Part shown: positions 1-7,796 of the stretch, in pieces
Layout: each line of letters starts with the position of its first letter
How positions within the stretch are numbered: the stretch's first letter is position 1
Origin: JACVRW01 sp963733885
Lineage (GTDB): Bacteria; Actinomycetota; Thermoleophilia; Solirubrobacterales; Thermoleophilaceae
Assembly (NCBI GenBank): GCA_963733885.1
Contig: CAVTES010000002.1
Coordinates: 124,001-188,000, forward strand
Direction: 5' to 3'
Length of the DNA stretch: 64,000 bases
The notes under the pieces: model-generated
Seen by the model: only the letters and a program-made list of their open reading frames with translations
What the model was told of the DNA's origin: nothing
Database searches by the model: none
Position numbers and translations under genes: made by a program

Positions 1-41
1 GCCGCTCGCCAACGCAGGCCAGACGGCCAGTGCCGCCGCCC

Positions 42-1004
42 CTACGACCGCAGCTGCGAGAGCACGCACTCGTGCGGCTCCTTGTCCGTCCGCCAGCGGG
101 CGAACTTCGCGCCATGCCGGATTCGGTGGCCCGTGATGTGGTCGAACTCCACCTCGCAGACCAGCTCTGGGCGCAGGCCCTCCCACACAAGCTCCTCCTC
201 CGACTTCCAGCGGCTCGGCTCACCGGCGCCGCGCTCGCCCGTGCGGTAGGGCTCCAGGAACTCGAGCAGCTCGCGCTTCTGCTTGGCCCGGAAGCTCGAG
301 GTGTGCCCCACCACGTGCAGCTCGCCGTCGTCGTCTCCGTAGAGCCCGAGGATCAGGGAGCCCACAGTCCCCTCCTCCTTGCCGAAGCGGAACGCCACCA
401 CCACTGTGTCCGCCGTCCGCACCCGCTTGATCTTCACCATCCCGGTCCGCTCGCCCGGCCGGTACGGCGCGTCCGCCCGCTTGGCGATCACGCCCTCGCC
501 GGTGCCCGCGAGCCATTCCGCGGCGTCGTCCGGGTCCGACGTCGCCGGCGTCAGCTCCACCGGATCGGTGACCAGCGCGGCCAGGCGCGAGCGCCGCTCG
601 GTGTACGGCAGCTCGAGCAGCCTCTCGTCCCCCTCGGCCAGCAGGTCGAAGGCCACCAGGTCAGCCGGCGTCTCCTGACGGAGGCGCTCCACGCGCGACG
701 CCGCCGGGTGGATCCGCTGGGAGAGCAGGTCGAACTCCTGCACCCCGTCCACGGTCACGACCATCTCGCCGTCGAGAACCAGGCGCTCGGACGGCAGCGC
801 CAGCACCTGCTCCACGATCTCCGGGAAGTAGCGGTTCATCGGCCGGCCGTTGCGGCTCTGGAGGTGCACGTCGTCGCCGTCGCGGAACACGATCGTGCGA
901 AAGCCGTCCCACTTCGGCTCGTAGCACCACCCGTCGCCCGGGGGGAGGTCGCGCGCGCTCTTCGCGAGCTGCGGCTGGACCGGGGGCGAGAGCGGCAGGC
1001 TCAC
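42..1004 (-). CDS. ligC: ATP-dependent DNA ligase, LigC type
   Basis: This 320-residue protein seals nicks in duplex DNA through an enzyme-AMP intermediate, in repair or end joining. The catalytic motif KWDGFR puts the adenylated lysine at residue 31. Downstream are the EGVIAKR and GMVKIKR motifs of the nucleotidyltransferase domain, then a short OB-fold-like C-terminus. The N-terminus (PVQPQLAK then YEPKWDG) matches mycobacterial LigC rather than the large LigD or the NAD-dependent LigA, and there is no polymerase or nuclease domain. The start is GTG at 1004, whose GTGA overlaps the stop of the upstream SDR gene, so translation is probably coupled. The long upstream extension of this frame is antisense to the SDR and is not coding. 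Confidence 0.9.
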   Translation of the reverse strand: MSLPLSPPVQPQLAKSARDLPPGDGWCYEPKWDGFRTIVFRDGDDVHLQSRNGRPMNRYFPEIVEQVLALPSERLVLDGEMVVTVDGVQEFDLLSQRIHPAASRVERLRQETPADLVAFDLLAEGDERLLELPYTERRSRLAALVTDPVELTPATSDPDDAAEWLAGTGEGVIAKRADAPYRPGERTGMVKIKRVRTADTVVVAFRFGKEEGTVGSLILGLYGDDDGELHVVGHTSSFRAKQKRELLEFLEPYRTGERGAGEPSRWKSEEELVWEGLRPELVCEVEFDHITGHRIRHGAKFARWRTDKEPHECVLSQLRS

Positions 1005-1738
1005 GGCGCCGCGCTCCGGTCCATGATCCGCCGGAGTATCAGGTCGGCGAGTCCCGGCTGGAGCCCGTGGGCGATTCGAAGCAGCCGCACGTTTCGAGGG
1101 TAGAAGACCTCGCGGCTCCCTTTCTCGACGCCCACCACGATCGCCTCGGCGAGCGGCTCGGGCCGGGACGTTCGCTCCGGCCGGTACCAGGACGGCATGC
1201 TCGCTTTTTCGTGATCGTGCAGGGTGCTGTGAATCTGGCCCGGGTAGACCATCGTCACGCCGACGCCGCTCCCCTTCAGCTCGTGCCGCAGCGCCTCGCC
1301 GAAGCCGCGTTGCGCCGCCTTGGTTGCGCCGTACACCGCGGCGTTCGGGAACGAGCGGATCCCGGCACCTGACGAGACAATCGCGATCTGCCCGTGCCCG
1401 CGCGAGAGCATGCCCGGCAGCGCTGCGCGCACCGTGTGGACCGTGCCCATCCAGTTCACGCGCGTGAGCTCCTCGATGTTCGCCAAAGGCATGTCCTTGA
1501 AGGGCAGATAGTGCGCGATGCCGGCGTTCGCGACCAGCACGTCCGGGGCGCCGAACCGCTCGACGGCGCCGGCGATCGAGTCCGGGTCTGCCACGTCCGC
1601 CGCCAGCTCGCCCGAGCGCGACACGCGCCCCACCTCGCACCCGCGCGCGGCGAAGGCGTCGGCCACCGCCGCGCCGATCCCGCGCGAGGCGCCGGTCACG
1701 AGCACGCGAGTCCCCGGGCCGATCTGCACCTCGGGCAC
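1001..1738 (-). CDS. Short-chain dehydrogenase/reductase
   Basis: This 245-residue NAD(P)-dependent oxidoreductase has the classical SDR fold. The cofactor glycine motif TGASRGIG is at residues 15-22, NAG at 71-73, a serine pair at 122-123 and the catalytic YGATK (Tyr136, Lys140). The length is typical for the family. The C-terminal part (PEPLAEAIVVGVEKG) resembles the SDR group that reduces keto groups on lipids or acyl chains, but the substrate cannot be read from sequence. It is the first gene of a two-gene unit with the downstream DNA ligase (4-bp overlap). It diverges from the DtxR-like gene with only 29 bp between the starts, so promoters must overlap. Confidence 0.88.
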   Translation of the reverse strand: MPEVQIGPGTRVLVTGASRGIGAAVADAFAARGCEVGRVSRSGELAADVADPDSIAGAVERFGAPDVLVANAGIAHYLPFKDMPLANIEELTRVNWMGTVHTVRAALPGMLSRGHGQIAIVSSGAGIRSFPNAAVYGATKAAQRGFGEALRHELKGSGVGVTMVYPGQIHSTLHDHEKASMPSWYRPERTSRPEPLAEAIVVGVEKGSREVFYPRNVRLLRIAHGLQPGLADLILRRIMDRSAAP

Positions 1739-1767
1739 TCTATTGGCGGCGCGATTACGATTGCCCC

Positions 1768-2481
1768 ATGTCGCACGATCACGCCACCGTCGCCGAGGAG
1801 GAGTACCTCCAGATCATCTACTGGCTCCAGGAGGCGGGACTGCCGATCACCGGCGCCAACATCGCCCGCGCGATGCAGGTCTCGGCGCCGACCGTGCACG
1901 AGATGGTCGGCCGCCTCGAGAACGACGGCTACGTGACCCGTGGCCCTGACAAGCACCTCGAGTTCACCGAGACCGGTCGCGAGCACGCGTCTCAGATCGT
2001 CCGCCGCCACCGGCTGATCGAGCGCTTCCTCACCGACGTCTTCGAGATCCCGTGGGACCAGGTCCACGAGGAGGCGGAGCGGCTCGAGCACTGGATGTCG
2101 CCGGTGGTCGAGGAGCGGATGCTGAAGGCGATCGGCGACGCCAAGACCTGCCCGCACGGCCACCCCATCTTCGAAGGCGTGCGGGAGACGGGCGTGCCGC
2201 TCGCCGACGTCGCCGAGGGCGCCAGCGTACGCGTGCTCCGCTTCGAGAACGAGGCCGAGGACCTGCTCCACTACCTGAAGGACACCGGGCTGCACCCGGG
2301 GCTCGAGGGCACGCTCGCGCGAGCGGGTGACGACGAGATCGTGCTCGAGGCCGTCGACTCGCGGCATTCGGTCACCCGCAGCGTCGCCGAGACCGTCTCG
2401 GTGGTGGCCGATCCCTCGCCGCCGGCCCGCACGGCGCTGCCCGACCAGCTCGTGCTTGGCAAGGAGCGCTACGGGCGCTGA
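1768..2481 (+). CDS. DtxR/MntR-family metal-dependent transcriptional repressor
   Basis: This 237-residue protein has an N-terminal winged helix (about residues 5-70), a metal-binding dimerization helix region, and a C-terminal FeoA/SH3-like domain (about 150-225). In the dimerization segment VHEEAERLEHWM the position of the DtxR metal ligand Cys102 is Glu104, followed by Glu107 and His108. A Glu there is closer to the manganese sensor MntR than to iron-sensing DtxR/IdeR. CPHGHP follows, a motif common in the family. It probably represses metal uptake or storage genes when bound to Mn or Fe. No target operator was recognised in the window. It is divergent from the SDR-ligase unit. Confidence 0.9.
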   Translation: MSHDHATVAEEEYLQIIYWLQEAGLPITGANIARAMQVSAPTVHEMVGRLENDGYVTRGPDKHLEFTETGREHASQIVRRHRLIERFLTDVFEIPWDQVHEEAERLEHWMSPVVEERMLKAIGDAKTCPHGHPIFEGVRETGVPLADVAEGASVRVLRFENEAEDLLHYLKDTGLHPGLEGTLARAGDDEIVLEAVDSRHSVTRSVAETVSVVADPSPPARTALPDQLVLGKERYGR

Positions 2482-2486
2482 GCCGC

Positions 2487-2630
2487 TCAGCCCGGGTAGA
2501 CCGGCGGGAGTCCGAACGCCGGGAACAGGGTCGCGGCTCCCTCCCGGGCGAAGGTCCTGGCGACGCCGCCGCCGATGCTGCCTCCGCCGCCGTACACGAT
2601 GGTGTTCTTGTCTTGAAGTAGGGGTGTCAT
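2487..2630 (-). pseudogene. N-terminal relic of an SDR gene
   Basis: The minus strand reads an ATG at 2630 followed by about 33 residues that look like the start of a FabG/SDR enzyme. It has LLQDKN, then a Rossmann strand and a glycine-rich loop IVYGGGGSIGGGVAR, then TFAREGA. After about residue 32 the similarity stops and the frame ends after 47 codons. Intact SDRs run to about 250 residues, so more than 80 percent is missing. It lies in the short gap between the DtxR-like gene and the helicase gene and was probably cut by a deletion. The alternative is an unrelated small ORF, but the glycine motif plus the ending FAREGA argue against chance. Confidence 0.6.
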
Positions 2631-2691
2631 GCCGCCTGCAACGTCGCATGACGCGCCAACTAATCGCTGCGCGACTAGTCTCGAAGGTTCG

Positions 2692-4914
2692 ATGTCCGAG
2701 CCTACGCAGCAAGCCTCGGCGGCCGCGGGCAGGGTCTGGCTTCTCGCCGACAACCCGCGCGAGCCCGAGCTCGTCTTCGACTTCCCCTTCAACGAGGAGC
2801 TGAACGAGGCCGTCAAGCGCCTGCCGCGGCGCTGGTTCGACTGGCGCCGCAAGCACTGGCGCGTGCCCGCCGACCCGCGTCTCGGCAGGGCGATCGAGGA
2901 GGTGCTGGGACGCTTCCCCGAGCTGGAGGCCGCTCCGGAGGTACTCGAGTGGCTCACCGACTCGGGTCGCTTCAAGGCGCTCGTGACCGTGGTGGCACGG
3001 GGCGGCCGAGGGGCCTTCGTGCTGCGCACGATCTCCGGCGACCCGCCGGCCGAGCTCGCCCGGGCGGAGGACGTGGGCGGGGAGAGGCTGCTGCTTCCCT
3101 TCCACGCCGACAGCGCCGAGCTGCTCAGGGAGCTCGAGGGACTCCAGCTGGACGACCTTGCCCGGCACTGCGCCCGCGAGCTGCGCGCCGGCCGCGAGCC
3201 TGCCGGCGCCGAGCTGTCAGTCGAGATCGGCGAGGACGGGGAGCCCGCGGTCATGCTTCAGACGTGGTGGGACCCCGAGCCCGCGCGGGCCTACAACCAG
3301 CTGCCCGAGGCCCACCCGGTGCCGCTCCACGGTCGCTTCTTCAAGCGCGACGGCGGCTGGGCGGTCGCGGTTCCCGGGGACCCCGCGCTGGCTCCCTCGT
3401 TCGCCGAGTTCCTCCGGGAGCATCCCGGGGTCGAGCTCGAGGGCCGGGCCCGCGACCTGATCGACGAGCTGCAGGACGAGTACGACCGTGCCGCCGAGAT
3501 CGTCGCCCTCTCCTACGCCGAGGACGCCGAGCTCGACGGCCTCGTGCTCGGAGGCGAGCTGCACCCGTTCCAGCGGGCCGGCGTGCGCTACGCGCTCGCG
3601 CGGCGCTGCACCTTCATCGCGGACGAACAGGGGCTCGGCAAGACGGTGCAGGCGCTGGCCACGCTCGAGTCGGACGAGGCGTTCCCGGCCGTGGTGGTCT
3701 GCCCCGCGAGCATGAAGCTGACCTGGGAGCGCGAGAGCCTCCACTGGCTGCCGGAGCGGAGCGTCACGGTCCTCGATGGGCGGGCCGAGACCGGTTGGAC
3801 CGAGGAGGCGGCCGAGGCGGAGATCGTGGTGCTCAACTACGACATCCTCGAGGCCCACCTGGAGCGGCTGGTCGCTCGGCATCCGCACGCCGTCGTATTC
3901 GACGAGTCCCATTACGTGAAGAACCCCGGCGCCGGCCGGACGAAGGCCGCCCTCGAGCTGGCCGGGCGCATGCCCGACGACGCGCTGCGGCTCGCCCTGA
4001 CCGGCACCCCGGTGCTCAACCGCGCCGAGGAGCTCGTGTCGCAGCTGCGCGTGCTCGGCCGGCTGCCGGACTTCGGCAGCGGCGCCCGGCTCACGCGCCG
4101 CTTCCGGTCGGCGGGAAGCGACGACCGCCTGCACTGGAACCTGCGCGCCCACTGCTACGTGCGCCGGACGAAGAAGCAGGTGCTTCCGCAGCTTCCCGCC
4201 AAGCGCCACGACACGGTGCCGGTGCTGCTCTCGAACGAGCAGGAGTACCGGCTCGCCGAGCAGGACGTGATCGCCTGGCTCCAGTCCCTGCCTCTCGATC
4301 TGCGCACGATCGACGCCAAGGTGGCTGCCGCAATGCGCGCCCAGCAGCTCGTGCGGCTCAACAACCTGCGCCAGCTGGCCGTGGCCGGCAAGCTCCCGAC
4401 CGCACTTGCCTGGATCGACGACTTCATGGCCTCGGGCGAGGCGCTGGTCGTCTTCGCAGAGCACATCGCCACCCAGCAGGCCGTGATCAAGCGCTTCCCC
4501 GGTGCCGTCCACATCCTCGGGTCCGACCCGGCCCAGGCGCGCCAGCAGGCGGTGGATGCGTTCCAGAGGGAAGACGGCCCTCAGCTGATCGTGTGCGCGC
4601 TGAAGGCAGCGTCGCAGGGCATCACGCTCACGCGCGCGTCCAACGTAGCTTTCCTCGAGCTCGACTGGACCCCGGCCCGCCACGACCAGGCCGAGGACCG
4701 GCTGCACCGCATCGGGCAAGAGAGCGCCGTGACCGCGTGGTACCTCCTGGCGCCGGACACGATCGACGAGACCATGGCGGAGCTGCTCGAGCGCAAGCGC
4801 GGCCTGATCGACGCCGTCACGGACGGCCAGGTGCGCGACGATGAGCGGCTCGTGGAGGCCGTGGTGCGCGAGCTTCGCGGCCGGCCGTTCCGGCACCTGC
4901 GCGTGGTGGCCTGA
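2692..4914 (+). CDS. SNF2-family DEAD/DEAH-like helicase (SMARCAL1/HARP-like)
   Basis: This predicted 740-residue ATP-dependent DNA translocase has an N-terminal region resembling HARP/SMARCAL1 annealing helicases (FDWRRKHWRVP near residue 45-55). Two RecA-like lobes follow. Walker A DEQGLGKT lies near 311-318, the Walker B box DESH near 404-407, GTPVLN as motif III, and the second-lobe motif QAEDRLHRIGQ near 667-677. The ATG at 2692 (MSEPT) is preferred because the open frame upstream, from 2629, crosses the SDR relic. Likely roles are replication fork repair or restart. It is monocistronic by appearance. Confidence 0.9.
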   Translation: MSEPTQQASAAAGRVWLLADNPREPELVFDFPFNEELNEAVKRLPRRWFDWRRKHWRVPADPRLGRAIEEVLGRFPELEAAPEVLEWLTDSGRFKALVTVVARGGRGAFVLRTISGDPPAELARAEDVGGERLLLPFHADSAELLRELEGLQLDDLARHCARELRAGREPAGAELSVEIGEDGEPAVMLQTWWDPEPARAYNQLPEAHPVPLHGRFFKRDGGWAVAVPGDPALAPSFAEFLREHPGVELEGRARDLIDELQDEYDRAAEIVALSYAEDAELDGLVLGGELHPFQRAGVRYALARRCTFIADEQGLGKTVQALATLESDEAFPAVVVCPASMKLTWERESLHWLPERSVTVLDGRAETGWTEEAAEAEIVVLNYDILEAHLERLVARHPHAVVFDESHYVKNPGAGRTKAALELAGRMPDDALRLALTGTPVLNRAEELVSQLRVLGRLPDFGSGARLTRRFRSAGSDDRLHWNLRAHCYVRRTKKQVLPQLPAKRHDTVPVLLSNEQEYRLAEQDVIAWLQSLPLDLRTIDAKVAAAMRAQQLVRLNNLRQLAVAGKLPTALAWIDDFMASGEALVVFAEHIATQQAVIKRFPGAVHILGSDPAQARQQAVDAFQREDGPQLIVCALKAASQGITLTRASNVAFLELDWTPARHDQAEDRLHRIGQESAVTAWYLLAPDTIDETMAELLERKRGLIDAVTDGQVRDDERLVEAVVRELRGRPFRHLRVVA

Positions 4915-5009
4915 GCCCTCGCCGCTGAGCGTGTTCCGCTCGCGCTGGTAATCAGCCCCTGCTCGTGCGCCGGGCGGTTCCGGCGCTTCGGTGTGGTTGC
5001 ATAGACGAG

Positions 5010-5432
5010 GTGGGACCCAACTCCGAGAAGCTCCTCGGCGGGTACGACGCCTGGAATCGCGACGACTGCGAGGCCTGGCTCGCGTACCTCGACCCGGAGG
5101 TTCACATCAGCACATCCGGGGTCTTCCCCGACCTCTCCGCGGAGTACCACGGTCACGGGGAGGCCACGCGGTTCTGGCGTCAGCTGCACGCGCCGTGGGA
5201 GGTGTTCCGCATCAACGTGGAACACGTGGAGGACGACGAGGACTGCGCTTTCGCGGCCATCAGGTTCCGCGGGACAGGGGTCGACAGCGGGATCGAGGTC
5301 GACATGCGGTTCGGCATGGGCATCCGGCTCCGCGATGACCTGGCAACGCACATGGTGAACCGGCGCACGGTGGACGAGGCGCGGGAGGTGCTCCGCGCGC
5401 AGCGCCCGGCGACGGCGGCCAACAAGGTCTAG
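5010..5432 (+). CDS. NTF2/SnoaL-like fold protein
   Basis: This small protein of about 140 residues has the cone-shaped NTF2-like pattern: a helix with YDAWNRDDCEAWLAYLDPE, a strand with VHISTSG, then a glycine-bounded segment and alternating strands (DCAFAAIRFRG). Members include polyketide cyclases, limonene-epoxide hydrolases and many orphan proteins, so no reaction is assigned. GTG at 5010 is chosen because the tryptophan-rich helix begins soon after it. A GTG at 4965 in the same frame would add 15 residues without obvious homology. It converges on the membrane methyltransferase gene with a large hairpin between them. Confidence 0.65.
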   Translation: MGPNSEKLLGGYDAWNRDDCEAWLAYLDPEVHISTSGVFPDLSAEYHGHGEATRFWRQLHAPWEVFRINVEHVEDDEDCAFAAIRFRGTGVDSGIEVDMRFGMGIRLRDDLATHMVNRRTVDEAREVLRAQRPATAANKV

Positions 5433-5448
5433 CTCGCCACGCCCGAGC

Positions 5449-5499
5449 GGGGGTCCAACAAGAAACGGCGACATAGCCGCCGCTTTGTGTTGAACCCCC
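5449..5499. terminator. Long imperfect hairpin between convergent genes
   Basis: Two arms of 22 nt (5449-5470 and 5478-5499) pair with about four mismatches around a 7-nt loop. The outer stem is GGGGGT against ACCCCC and the inner stem is CGGCG against CGCCG. It lies between two convergent genes, so a bidirectional terminator is the simplest reading. There is no clear U-tract. Such long arms could also be a small dispersed inverted repeat. Confidence 0.55.
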
Positions 5500-5637
5500 C
5501 TATCACGACGCCCGCGGCCAGTGCATTCCAAGCGTCGAACGGCGGGCGACCAAGGGGTTCGTCACACAAGTGGAGCTGTCGGCCACTTCGTTCGGATGCT
5601 TGACTCGCGCGCCAGGGAGAGCACCGGCGGCACGGCG

Positions 5638-6150
5638 CTACGCGGGCGGCGTCCATGGCGTGCGCCTTGGGATCCAACGGGGCACATTGCGCCGGTAGGC
5701 GCGGTAGGCGTCGCCGAACCGCCGCTCCAGCCCGGGTTCCTCGTACAGGACGAAGTAGACCCAGTTGATCCCAAGGAAGATCGCGCACCAGATGAGCAAA
5801 GCCGGCGAGCCGAACAGAATCGCCTCGCCGATCAACGCGGCGAGCACGGCCGTGATCATCGGGTTGCGCACACGTCTGTAGGGGCCCTCCACCACTAGGT
5901 GCCGCGTCGGGTCCCACGGTGCGAGCGTGCCCTTGCCGATCCGCATGAAGAGGCGCACCGTCCACATCCAGAGTGCGACGCCGACAGCGAGCAGCGCAGT
6001 CCCGATCAGCACGGGAAGCACGGATCCGACTCCCTCGAGCCCCCAGCCGATGCTCGGGCCCTCGCCCGTGAGCAGGATGACCGCGGGCACCGCGACGGCG
6101 GCGGTGCCAGGCAGCAGCGCGATCGCGCGCGCGTGACGCCAGATGCTCAC
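5638..6150 (-). CDS. Isoprenylcysteine carboxyl methyltransferase-like membrane protein
   Basis: This 170-residue protein has four predicted transmembrane segments (around residues 17-30, 42-68, 100-118 and 120-137). It has the ICMT/PEMT signature: HLVVEGPYRRVRNPM before the third helix, and EEPGLERRFGDAYRAYRRNV near the end, where the RNP and EE..L...FG..Y..Y elements bind S-adenosylmethionine. Bacterial relatives methylate small lipophilic or peptide substrates, and the substrate here is unknown. The start is ATG at 6150. It converges with the NTF2-like gene and diverges from the metallophosphoesterase. Confidence 0.85.
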   Translation of the reverse strand: MSIWRHARAIALLPGTAAVAVPAVILLTGEGPSIGWGLEGVGSVLPVLIGTALLAVGVALWMWTVRLFMRIGKGTLAPWDPTRHLVVEGPYRRVRNPMITAVLAALIGEAILFGSPALLIWCAIFLGINWVYFVLYEEPGLERRFGDAYRAYRRNVPRWIPRRTPWTPPA

Positions 6151-6288
6151 GGGGCAACGCTAATGGTGGGGCGCTCGACGCCGGGCGCGCCGCCGTTCGC
6201 CCGTGGCTCCAGCGCTGGGCGAAATCGGCGATGAAGTCCTGATCGGTGGCGGTGGCGGGCTGCTTGTGGTTAGCATCGCGCGACGTTT

Positions 6289-7062
6289 TTGCTCGCGCAA
6301 CTCAGCGATCCGCACGTGGGAGCCAACTGGGACGGCTGCGACCCCGTCCCGGCGCTGGCGGCTGCGGTCGAGGCCGTCCAGGCGCTGCGTCCGCGCCCGG
6401 ACGCCGTGCTCGTGTCCGGCGACCTGGTCGAGCACGCGGAGGACGGCGAGTACGACCAGGTGCGCGAGCTCCTCGCCCCCATCGACGCGCCCATCCACGT
6501 CCTGGCGGGCAATCACGACGACCGCGCCGCGCTCCGCCGCCACTTCGCACTGCCGGGGGTGGAGGACGAGCCCGTGCAGTACGCGGCCGATCTCGGTCCG
6601 ATGCGGCTCGTGGCGATCGACACCACACGTCCCGGCGAGGATCCCGGCGCCCTCGACGAGGAGCGGCTGTCGTGGCTCGACGCGCAGCTGCAGTCCGCGC
6701 CTGCCGCGCCGACCGTGCTCGCCATGCACCACCCGCCGCTCGTCACCGGGATCCCTGCGCTGGACGCGATCGGGCTCCCCGCTGAGGACCGCCGGGCGCT
6801 CGCCGCCGTGGTCGAGCGCCACCCGCAGGTGCGCCGCCTCGTGGCCGGCCACATGCACCGCGCGATCACCGCCACCCTGGCCGGTCGTGCTGTGCTGGCT
6901 GTCCCGAGCACCTACATGCAGGCCCGGCTGGACTTTCTGGCCGAGCGGCTCCATACCGTGCCGGAGCCGGCCGGCTTCGCCGTGCACGCCCTGCTGGAGG
7001 GCGAGGTGAGCTCGCACGTTCAACAGGTGGACCGGACATACAGCATCAATGACTCGCACTAG
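6289..7062 (+). CDS. Calcineurin-like metallophosphoesterase (CpdA-like)
   Basis: This 257-residue cytoplasmic phosphodiesterase has the complete dimetal motif series: LSDPHVG near residue 5, VSGDLVEHA near 42, AGNHDD near 71, MHHPP near 145 and AGHMHR near 186. The arrangement fits the class III cyclic nucleotide phosphodiesterase/CpdA group, which hydrolyses cAMP or other phosphodiesters. The substrate is not proven. The only usable start near the conserved strand is TTG at 6289, because a TAG lies six codons upstream. Its 3' end overlaps the convergent membrane-protein gene by 4 bp. Confidence 0.85.
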   Translation: MLAQLSDPHVGANWDGCDPVPALAAAVEAVQALRPRPDAVLVSGDLVEHAEDGEYDQVRELLAPIDAPIHVLAGNHDDRAALRRHFALPGVEDEPVQYAADLGPMRLVAIDTTRPGEDPGALDEERLSWLDAQLQSAPAAPTVLAMHHPPLVTGIPALDAIGLPAEDRRALAAVVERHPQVRRLVAGHMHRAITATLAGRAVLAVPSTYMQARLDFLAERLHTVPEPAGFAVHALLEGEVSSHVQQVDRTYSINDSH

Positions 7063-7796
7063 GGCGCGGCGCCGGCTGCCGCCCGCTTGCGCTCGCGCAG
7101 GTCGTAGTAGAGGAACGTCGAGAAGAGCGCGGCGAACGGCGAGGTGACCGTCGCCGCCACGATCTGGCCGGCCAGCCACCAGATCGCGCGGTCGCTGGCG
7201 TCGGCCAGCGCCGTGAACGGGGCGCCCAGCGCAAACCCCAGCAGCACGGTGATCAGGTTGACCAGCACGACCATCGCGAACGCGCGCCACCAGGCGCCCG
7301 TCACGAGCCTGCCACTGGCACGCAGCGCGCCCGGGCCCGTGGCCCCCTCGAGCACCACCGACTGGGGTACGAAGTACCAGCGGACGAACAGGTAGATGCC
7401 GGGGATGATCAGCAGCAGCCCGAGCGCCACCCCGGCCGCCGCAAGCAGCACGGCGAAGAAGATCGGGGTGAACGACTCGAAGCCGTTCACGATCGCCTCG
7501 CGGGCCCCGGGGGAGCCCCCCATCGCCACCGAGCGCAACGCGTGCACGCAGATGGCGGTGATCAGCGGCGCCACGACCAGATAGGCCACCGCCGCCGGGA
7601 TCGCCGTCTCGGCGAAGTCCGGCGTCTCGTCGTAGTCCGAGGTCAGCTGCTCGAGCCCGATCCCGCCCACGATCAGCTGCGACGGCACCACCACCAGCGC
7701 GCCCAGCGCGAGGAAGGTGCCGAAATGGCGTAGGTAGACGGTAAATGAGTCGCGTAGCAGCGCGCCGAGATCGCGCGGCTGCTCGAGCTGGATCAC
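7059..7796 (-). CDS. Polytopic membrane protein of unknown function
   Basis: This 245-residue protein has five to six hydrophobic helices. They include LGALVVVPSQLIVGGI near 31, a central pair around 115-145 with the loop IPGIYLFVRWYFVPQ, and C-terminal helices near 175 and 210. The pattern (an N-terminal LLRDSFTVYLRHFGTF segment, then IPGI.....RW.F..Q..V.EG) resembles glycerophosphoryl diester phosphodiesterase membrane-domain-like proteins of unknown role. It is translationally coupled to the upstream aminotransferase by an ATGA overlap. Function is not assigned. Confidence 0.7.
   Translation of the reverse strand: MIQLEQPRDLGALLRDSFTVYLRHFGTFLALGALVVVPSQLIVGGIGLEQLTSDYDETPDFAETAIPAAVAYLVVAPLITAICVHALRSVAMGGSPGAREAIVNGFESFTPIFFAVLLAAAGVALGLLLIIPGIYLFVRWYFVPQSVVLEGATGPGALRASGRLVTGAWWRAFAMVVLVNLITVLLGFALGAPFTALADASDRAIWWLAGQIVAATVTSPFAALFSTFLYYDLRERKRAAAGAAP

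Noticed and set aside
3217..4896. 559-codon minus-strand frame
   Set aside because: Shadow of the SNF2 helicase, whose plus frame carries all helicase motifs.
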